Of a stretch of 64,000 nucleotides of DNA, positions 58,140 through 64,000 are shown in pieces. Below the pieces are notes generated by a model. That model worked only from the letters and a program-made list of their open reading frames with translations, was not told the DNA's origin and made no database searches. The DNA is from Pomphorhynchus laevis (lineage: Eukaryota > Acanthocephala > Palaeacanthocephala > Echinorhynchida > Pomphorhynchidae). The stretch covers positions 1-64,000 of the forward strand of contig WNNJ02002840.1 of assembly GCA_012934845.2 (NCBI GenBank), read 5' to 3'. The translations under genes were made by a program, and so were the position numbers. Numbering within the stretch: the first letter of the stretch is position 1; each line of letters starts with the position of its first letter.

Positions 58140-60360
58140 ATTACTCGATTTATCCTAAAGCACATTTACACCCACTTTAATCCGTACATAACCCCTCCTC
58201 CCTCCTCTTCATCTCAATATATTTTAACCCTAGTTAAATGCTCCTTAAGATTGTCCCGCATTTTAAAATATTCTTGTTTACCCCGGTCTTGTGTAGCTAT
58301 ATCACTTTGTAAGAACGGGAAACGTATTAGTATAGCCAATATATATACTAGGTCAGGAAAAATTCACAAAAACCGTGAGCTCCTAGACCGTATTTTGGGT
58401 AATGGCCAGGACATATTACTCGGTGACTTCAACGGCATAACTGGTTGTTGGATTAATGCAGCACTCCACAGAGCCAAGAACGACTACCCTTTTCATAAAC
58501 CGCCGTCCCTTACCTTTCATTGCTCAACAACTAATTCTCTCCTCGACATATTACTGAGTCATAACATTTGGTTGTTGAAAACCATCTGTACTGAGCAGTC
58601 GCTCAAAAAACAGACAACCTCTTCCCCAGAATATAGAGTAAGATACGTTGCTTAGAAGGAGGTTTCACTTTGATTCCATCAGAGTGGCTTTCTTTAAGAC
58701 AGCTACCCAACTCTTCCCCAGAATTGGTGATAAATGTTTAACCGAATTTAATTCCTACCTCTCATTGCAAGCTACCGCGTTTCTTTCAACTATATATAAA
58801 GGTTGTATTTACAATACCACTCCAACAAAACTCAAGGTTCTGGCTAAAATGCTACACCTTCCTAATCTCTCTGTTTCCGCCAGTCAGGCCCTCTCGAATG
58901 AATACTGGAGCTCTAGATGTAGAATCCACAGAGTCACTATCCCTACATAACTATAGAGCCACTCAATCTACCCAACCAATCCCGTCTTGGGTAAATTCAG
59001 GGGCAGGGACTTATCTTTTACAGATATTCTTAACTCTTGGGGTCCACTTCCGGCCACCTCAAAATCCGTCGCTTCACTATTTTCTCGGGTGTGTCAGCTT
59101 ATGGCCACCGATCAAAGATGATAAGTAGCTGTCACAATGCTTCTAGCCTCATAATCCGATGTAGCCGGCATCAATATTAGTCGTAGAATTTTTTACCCAA
59201 GCGTAGTCCGGTCTCATGTCCTAAAGACCTGCGGCCCATTTCGATTCAAAACTCTCTCATATCCATCTACGAAAAATGCTTGAGCGTAGAATCCGCGACT
59301 ATTTAAGTAGGCTTAACTTGATTTAAACGAGTTTTCATGGCTTTGTCAAGGATCGCTCTTTCCATTCTGCAATAGTTGAAGTTCATCAGTTTTGTCGGGA
59401 TCACAGTCATCAACTCGATGTGGCTGTTTTTCTTTGTATTTTTGCTGCATTTGACCGCATCTTTATTCCTTTGTTATCTCCTCTCTCAAGTCCCTCGTAT
59501 TGCTTGCGAGAATTGTTAACAGGGTGGAGATATTACTGTACACCAAGCGCTTCTACTATAAAGACGATTCCAATGCGCGTCAGTTCCACCCTATTACGTG
59601 TGTGCCTCAAGGCTCCCCACTTTCTCCTATCTTATATCTTGCTGCCTCAATTTTACTATTCAAGAATTTTAAACGTGATCAACATCTAGTGTTATTCGCT
59701 GATGATACCACAGCCCTGTTCTCTGGTCGCAAGTGCAAAGATGTATTCTCGGACAACAACCGTTTCTTTTTAATATTAACAGACTAGCTGACCCCATCCA
59801 ATCTTATTTTAAACTCCTCCAAATCGCAGGTGATTGTCTTTCACGGCACTCCTTCGACAAAGAAAGAATTAAAGAGACTAGCACTCTCAGCTCTGTCTTC
59901 CATATTGACTAATCAACCACTCCATCCATACCTTCGTAAGTCGAGTAAAATAAATACCGTGTGTCACTGTTACGGTGAACTGGTCGGCGAAACCTGACCT
60001 GGATAAACTTAAACGTATCCTGAATAAATCTAGGCTGGCCTTTAAGCAGCCTTACTATCTATCGTTTAATAGATAATTAAATCTGGGGGCACTTGCGTTA
60101 TCTCGGATAACGCAAGTGTCCCCAGAGGCACTTGCGAGAAGTTTTGCGATAACGCAAGTCTTCCTTGCGAGAAGACGTCTTCAGAGCAAATACTAAGGTT
60201 GCTCAAACTCATAATCTCGCGATTACCGAGCATAGTCCGCCTCGATTGGATTCTTCGGAGGGTAAGAGATCCCGGGTGGTTCAGTCGGAGAGCCGCGTGT
60301 TGGATTGGCTGGAGGGCTCAGATCCCGGTGGACCTGAGGCCGTGACAATATTGTGAATAC
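58140..60360 (+). pseudogene. LINE (family E) remnant, FADD reverse transcriptase
   Basis: Endonuclease: ISIANIYTRSGKIHKNRELL, QDILLGDFNG (GDFN kept), TTNSLLDILLSHNI. Middle: KDRSFHSAIVEVHQF. RT: VNRVEILLYTKRFYYKDDSN, CVPQGSPLSPILYLAAS and HLVLFADDTTALFSGRKC (59640-59760). Then a C-terminal part to 60355 (RVLDWLEGSDPGGPEAV). Many stops. The PQGSPLSP and LFADDTTAL forms differ from the CR1 families in the window and suggest another clade of the jockey/I group. A 20-bp hairpin lies at 60083-60125. Confidence 0.8.
60083..60125. repeat. 20-bp inverted repeat with 3-nt loop
   Basis: CTGGGGGCACTTGCGTTATC (60083-60102), TCG, GATAACGCAAGTGTCCCCAG (60106-60125); 19 canonical pairs and one G-T. The words CACTTGCG and GATAACGCAAGT are repeated once more in the next 40 bp. 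Confidence 0.9.
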
Positions 60361-60624
60361 TGAATGTCTTGATTTGCTTTGTCATGTCTTAAACTGTTGT
60401 TTTCTTCTTTCTCTGTTTTTGTTATTTAGTGGTTGTTAAGTTATTTATTTAAGAAATTCCTTATTATTAATTTTTAAAACTGTTTTATAATAATGATAAT
60501 GATGTCAGTTAGCTATCAAAATTTTACAGAATGAATTTTACCGAATGAATTTGTCGTAAAAACACTATTTGTACCTTTAAAAAACTTTCGATATTGTTGT
60601 AAAGACAAATTATAATTTGCAGAT
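60361..60624. other. Upstream of METTL14
   Basis: AT-rich leader region. A splice-acceptor-like TATAATTTGCAG stands directly before the ATG, so a 5' untranslated intron or a spliced leader site is possible. Confidence 0.45.
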
Positions 60625-61884
60625 ATGTCAAGCGATGAGAAACAGCCGTTGCCAACTAAGCTTTTTAGATATGTTAATGCGAAAATAGAACGTCGTCAAT
60701 TGTTCTTCAAAAGAATGGGATTTGATTTGGAATTAAAGAGGCAGGTACGAAGACGTAGATATGAAAATTCTACGGTTTTTAAGGCAAAATGTACACAATC
60801 ACCATTGTTACCGGACGAACCCGTCGATGAACAACAACATCAGTCACATTTAGTAACAGCCAATGATTGCCGTCAACTAAAAAATGATTACAGCCAAAAT
60901 TTTGTGAATTCAGGTCAGAGGCCACAAAATTTTATTCGTGATTCTGGTATAGCTGATCGATTTGAAGAGTATCCAAAATTAAGGGAGCTAATACGTCTTA
61001 AAGACGATCTTATACAGAAAACTAACTGTCCTCCATTTTATTTACAAATGCGTAACATCACTAGTGAAAATTTATTCAGTCAATTGGATTCTTTGCAATT
61101 TGACGTGGTCCTTCTACGACCTTCACTTCCTGATTCTATATACTCGACAGAGCAAGGTAAACGAATATGGAATTGGCATGACATTAGCCTGCTTCCTATT
61201 GATAGACTAGCCGCGCAAAGATCATTCGTTTTTATATGGGCTAATTCTGGAAACGGTCTTGATGATGCACGCAATTGTTTAAGACGATGGGGATTTCGAA
61301 GATGCGAAGATATCTGCTGGATTAAGACAAATAGAAATAGTAACAGCAATAAGATAATAAGTTCCGACACCGGAGATGGAATCTTCCAAAGATCTAAAGA
61401 ACATTGTCTGATGGGTATAAGGGGTACGGTACGTCGATCAATGGATGCAGACTTTATTCACGCAAATGTCGATATTGACCTTATAATAGCTGAAGAAGAA
61501 GCCGGTCCTTCGATGCCACACGAAATATTTGATATTATCGAGCACTTTTGTCTTGGTCGTAGAAGGCTATTTCTGTTCGGATCAGATAATGATATCCGCC
61601 CTGGTTGGTTGACAATTGGAAGCAACTTAAGCAGCTCAAATTTTGATCCTGAGAAGTATAATTCATTTTTCACTAGTCAAATTACAACGGGCACGACTGA
61701 CCGGATTGAACAATTGCGCCCGAAATCACCACCAATGTTGCCACCGCAATCATCATCGCCTGTGGTGCCTGCACAAGCAGGAAACAAACAAAATACCGAT
61801 TGTTGTAGCGTGTTGAATATTGTCCACAGTTTGTTAAAAATGCAGTCAATGAAAACACCTACAACAAATAATTTTAGATATTAA
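60625..61884 (+). CDS. METTL14: N6-adenosine RNA methyltransferase non-catalytic subunit
   Basis: Partner of METTL3 in the nuclear m6A writer; METTL14 shapes the RNA-binding groove and does not bind S-adenosylmethionine. 419 codons in one exon (human 456). MT-A70 domain about residues 115-350: [12 protein letters not shown] (159-170) at the EPPL position; [40 protein letters not shown] (201-220), [17 protein letters not shown] (220-236), [19 protein letters not shown] (254-272), [20 protein letters not shown] (274-293), [20 protein letters not shown] (301-320), IRPGWLT (324-330). The EPPL motif reads RPSL. The usual Arg/Gly-rich C-terminal tail is absent; after RPKSPP (365-370) only about 50 unrelated residues remain. 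DPPW is absent, so it is not METTL3. Confidence 0.96.
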   Translation: MSSDEKQPLPTKLFRYVNAKIERRQLFFKRMGFDLELKRQVRRRRYENSTVFKAKCTQSPLLPDEPVDEQQHQSHLVTANDCRQLKNDYSQNFVNSGQRPQNFIRDSGIADRFEEYPKLRELIRLKDDLIQKTNCPPFYLQMRNITSENLFSQLDSLQFDVVLLRPSLPDSIYSTEQGKRIWNWHDISLLPIDRLAAQRSFVFIWANSGNGLDDARNCLRRWGFRRCEDICWIKTNRNSNSNKIISSDTGDGIFQRSKEHCLMGIRGTVRRSMDADFIHANVDIDLIIAEEEAGPSMPHEIFDIIEHFCLGRRRLFLFGSDNDIRPGWLTIGSNLSSSNFDPEKYNSFFTSQITTGTTDRIEQLRPKSPPMLPPQSSSPVVPAQAGNKQNTDCCSVLNIVHSLLKMQSMKTPTTNNFRY

Positions 61885-62408
61885 CTTAATATTAATATTA
61901 AGTGATAATATTAATATTTATATTAAGTAATATTGTATTCGCATATAATTTATTCTGTGGTTACTGTAAATGTATTTTTAAGCAAATGCGTTTATTTTGA
62001 TTGTAAAATTTTCAATTAAAGATTAATTTACACAAGAAATTGTTCAAAACAATTTAAGAAATTTAAGGAATAAATAAATATTCGAAATCAGATAAGATGA
62101 AATTACTGAGTAATTGTTACTGATTAATAATTATTAATTATTAATAATTATAAGTATTGATTATTATTGATTTTATTTAATCAGTAATTTATCGTTACTG
62201 ATAATGATAAATAAAAATTTAAAAAGCAATTTAAATTGATAATAATTCAACAATGGAAATGATAATAATTCAATAAATGATTGTTATGTAAATAATTAAA
62301 TAATTTGTAAAAAATTGTAAATTATAAATTATAATTATAATAATATAATATGTTATAATATAATATCATATTAATATAATATCATATTAATTAATATCAT
62401 ATTAATAT
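61885..62408. other. Downstream of METTL14, AT-rich
   Basis: Simple AT-rich sequence with ATTAATAATTATTAA- and ATATAATATCATATTAAT-type repeats. No gene. Confidence 0.6.
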
Positions 62409-63480
62409 AATATGTACTAGGATTGAGAGACGATTTCTTAAGTAGAAGACGAACGATGGCGTCTTTCCATGAAGAAAGGAAAGTGTTACTTCGAATGGAA
62501 GTATTTAATAAGGTGGTGAGAAAAGGGGCAATGATAGTACAAATAAGCTGAAGAAGATAAGTTGGAACTAGCTAGAAATACGAGTTATTCAGGCATATGA
62601 GAGATGACACCTCAATGGATACAGGTAGATGTAACCGTTCAGAAAAGAAAGGGGTTTTATGGACAGCTTTATAACTAGTTAAGAGCGATAATTTTGGATA
62701 GTAAGAAGAATATGTTACAGGATCAAGTTCTGAACACAATGTTGAGGAGGTGCTAACGAGAATAAAGTTTAACATTTTTTAAGAATCTTTCGGGTTATAG
62801 GAAGACGCAAGTTTATACTGCCAGAATGTAAAAGATTTTTGATGAATAAGGAAATAATGAGAGCGTCCGTGTCGAAGATAGTCAAGATTATGTTTATGAG
62901 TAAAAGGATGGTCGTAACGTCTGAGATATTATTAGTAAATTCGATCAAGGTAACGAAGATTGGGTTTGGACATGCGAAATAAGAATAAAACCAAGGAGCA
63001 TGGTGACGTCGTTTCAAAACGTGCAAACGGGGAGGAAGGGTGCAATCAAAGATAGTGGTCAACTCGGGGTAAAATAAAGAGGATAACTGGTTAGTAGCTA
63101 GTTGTGAATTCAATGGGAAGGTCAGAGAGGAACGAAAGATTGCAGAAATAAGATATGATTGTAATTTGCTCAATGAACGGGATGATAACGCTATATTGGA
63201 GAATAGTTGGACACTTATATTTAGGAATAAAGACAGTAGAAAGTGATCCGAAAATCCTGGATCATAGGTGGAAATAGTGTAAGGCAGTTCGGTATGAGTA
63301 GAAAGAGTAATGCAGTCGAGCGTTCCACCAAGAATATGAGTTGCATGAGTCGGTATTATGGAGTAATTGCAATCATTGAAAGAGGGAACTGGTTTTATAG
63401 TATTAGGATGGGAATCACAATCTAACCGGTTGTTAATATCACAAAGCACAAGAGTAGAGATATGGGTGAGTAAAGCGTGT
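62409..63480 (-). pseudogene. CR1-type LINE fragment
   Basis: Minus strand: CDINNRLDCDS (the GDFN site reads CDIN), THILGGTLDCITLS, GFSDHFLLSLFL, HHAPWFYSYF, all from the endonuclease and linker of a CR1 ORF2 related to CR1-A. After about 62770 the RT start follows in other frames with stops. Diverged; no ends found. Confidence 0.75.
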
Positions 63481-64000
63481 GAGGTCTACAATTTTTATAC
63501 TTAGGTTTTTTAAGCGTACTTTTATGTTGATTCATTTTTGTATCTATTAGTTGGCCAGCTTGATAAATATATACTTTATCAAAACATAAAATTTAATTCT
63601 ATCAAGCTTAAAAATAAGTCAGCTATAATAAGTTAGATATTATTGAATTTAAAAAGCATCAAATAAGATTAGTTACTTTAAAGCTAAAAATTATGTATTA
63701 AAATCGTTTTAATAATTATCTGCTTAAATATTTTTAAGCAGATTTTAATTAAATTCGAATTGATTCAAAGTAATTCAATTGATTTGATGCTAACGACTAG
63801 TTAAAGATTAAAACGTCAATATCAATGACCAGGTGTTGGACAAATTTGCACAAATGTTTCTTGTAAATTTAAATGTCATCTTTACGATATAAATTAATAG
63901 TAGTTTTAGTTAACGTTAATTTAATGTTCATATTTGAATATATACTTTCTTTAAAAAATATACTTTCTGTTATTTATCGTCACAATGCTCAGACCATTAA
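63481..64000. other. AT-rich end of window with dispersed repeats
   Basis: AAGCTTAAAAATAAGTCAGC near 63604 repeats part of the reverse-transcriptase-like fragment at 3.05 kb; the block at about 63845-63895 repeats 2269 and 2807. No gene seen. Confidence 0.55.

Noticed and set aside
60625-61884. METTL3 (catalytic subunit)
   Set aside because: No DPPW motif and no CCCH fingers; the sequence follows METTL14 throughout.

Overview
The window is nuclear DNA from an invertebrate animal. It is very AT-rich, its host genes have spliceosomal introns, and it is packed with non-LTR retrotransposons, Penelope-like elements and a hAT relic. I cannot name the phylum from sequence alone. I see no rRNA gene, no functional tRNA gene, no CRISPR array and nothing prokaryotic.

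Three host genes are recognisable. (1) A condensin subunit 1 gene (NCAPD2 type) fills about 0.6-22.3 kb on the minus strand. I could place 21 exons with consistent splice phases plus a doubtful last exon. Some introns are only 39-55 nt and others reach 7 kb. The long introns carry a 5.4-kb satellite of about 33 units, two smaller tandem triplications, a 16-bp minisatellite in two places and decayed retroelement pieces. (2) A THOC7 gene (THO/TREX mRNA export complex) is a single exon at 51.18-51.75 kb, plus strand. (3) A METTL14 gene (non-catalytic partner of the m6A RNA methyltransferase) is a single exon at 60.6-61.9 kb, plus strand, with a degenerate EPPL motif and no RGG tail.

From 22.8 to 50.7 kb and from 52.4 to 60.4 kb the DNA is mostly retroelements. 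The best preserved is a CR1-type LINE (called CR1-A here) at 35.7-40.15 kb, minus strand. It has a PHD-like ORF1, an endonuclease/reverse-transcriptase ORF2 broken by one base deletion, a 3' hairpin and a 10-bp target-site duplication. It landed inside a tRNA-derived sequence, between the A box and the B box. Fragments of CR1-A lie at 22.86-24.08, 29.97-31.15, 43.6-44.3 and 44.61-44.76 kb; one of them is nested in an older LINE. Other LINE families lie at 24.2-25.1, 29.3-33.5, 33.8-35.25, 44.9-48.95, 53.9-56.4 and 58.1-60.36 kb, all with several lesions. Penelope-like elements with GIY-YIG motifs lie at 41.5-43.1 and 49.1-50.7 kb. A hAT (ZBED5-like) transposase relic with one surviving terminal inverted repeat lies at 25.1-26.55 kb.

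The points most worth a second look are the tRNA-derived SINE with a hammerhead-like core at 40.15-40.31 kb, the 3' hairpin kept across different CR1 subfamilies, the inverted repeats around both Penelope elements, the satellite inside the condensin intron, the METTL14 motif change, and a 294-bp GC-richer insertion flanked by 19-bp direct repeats.
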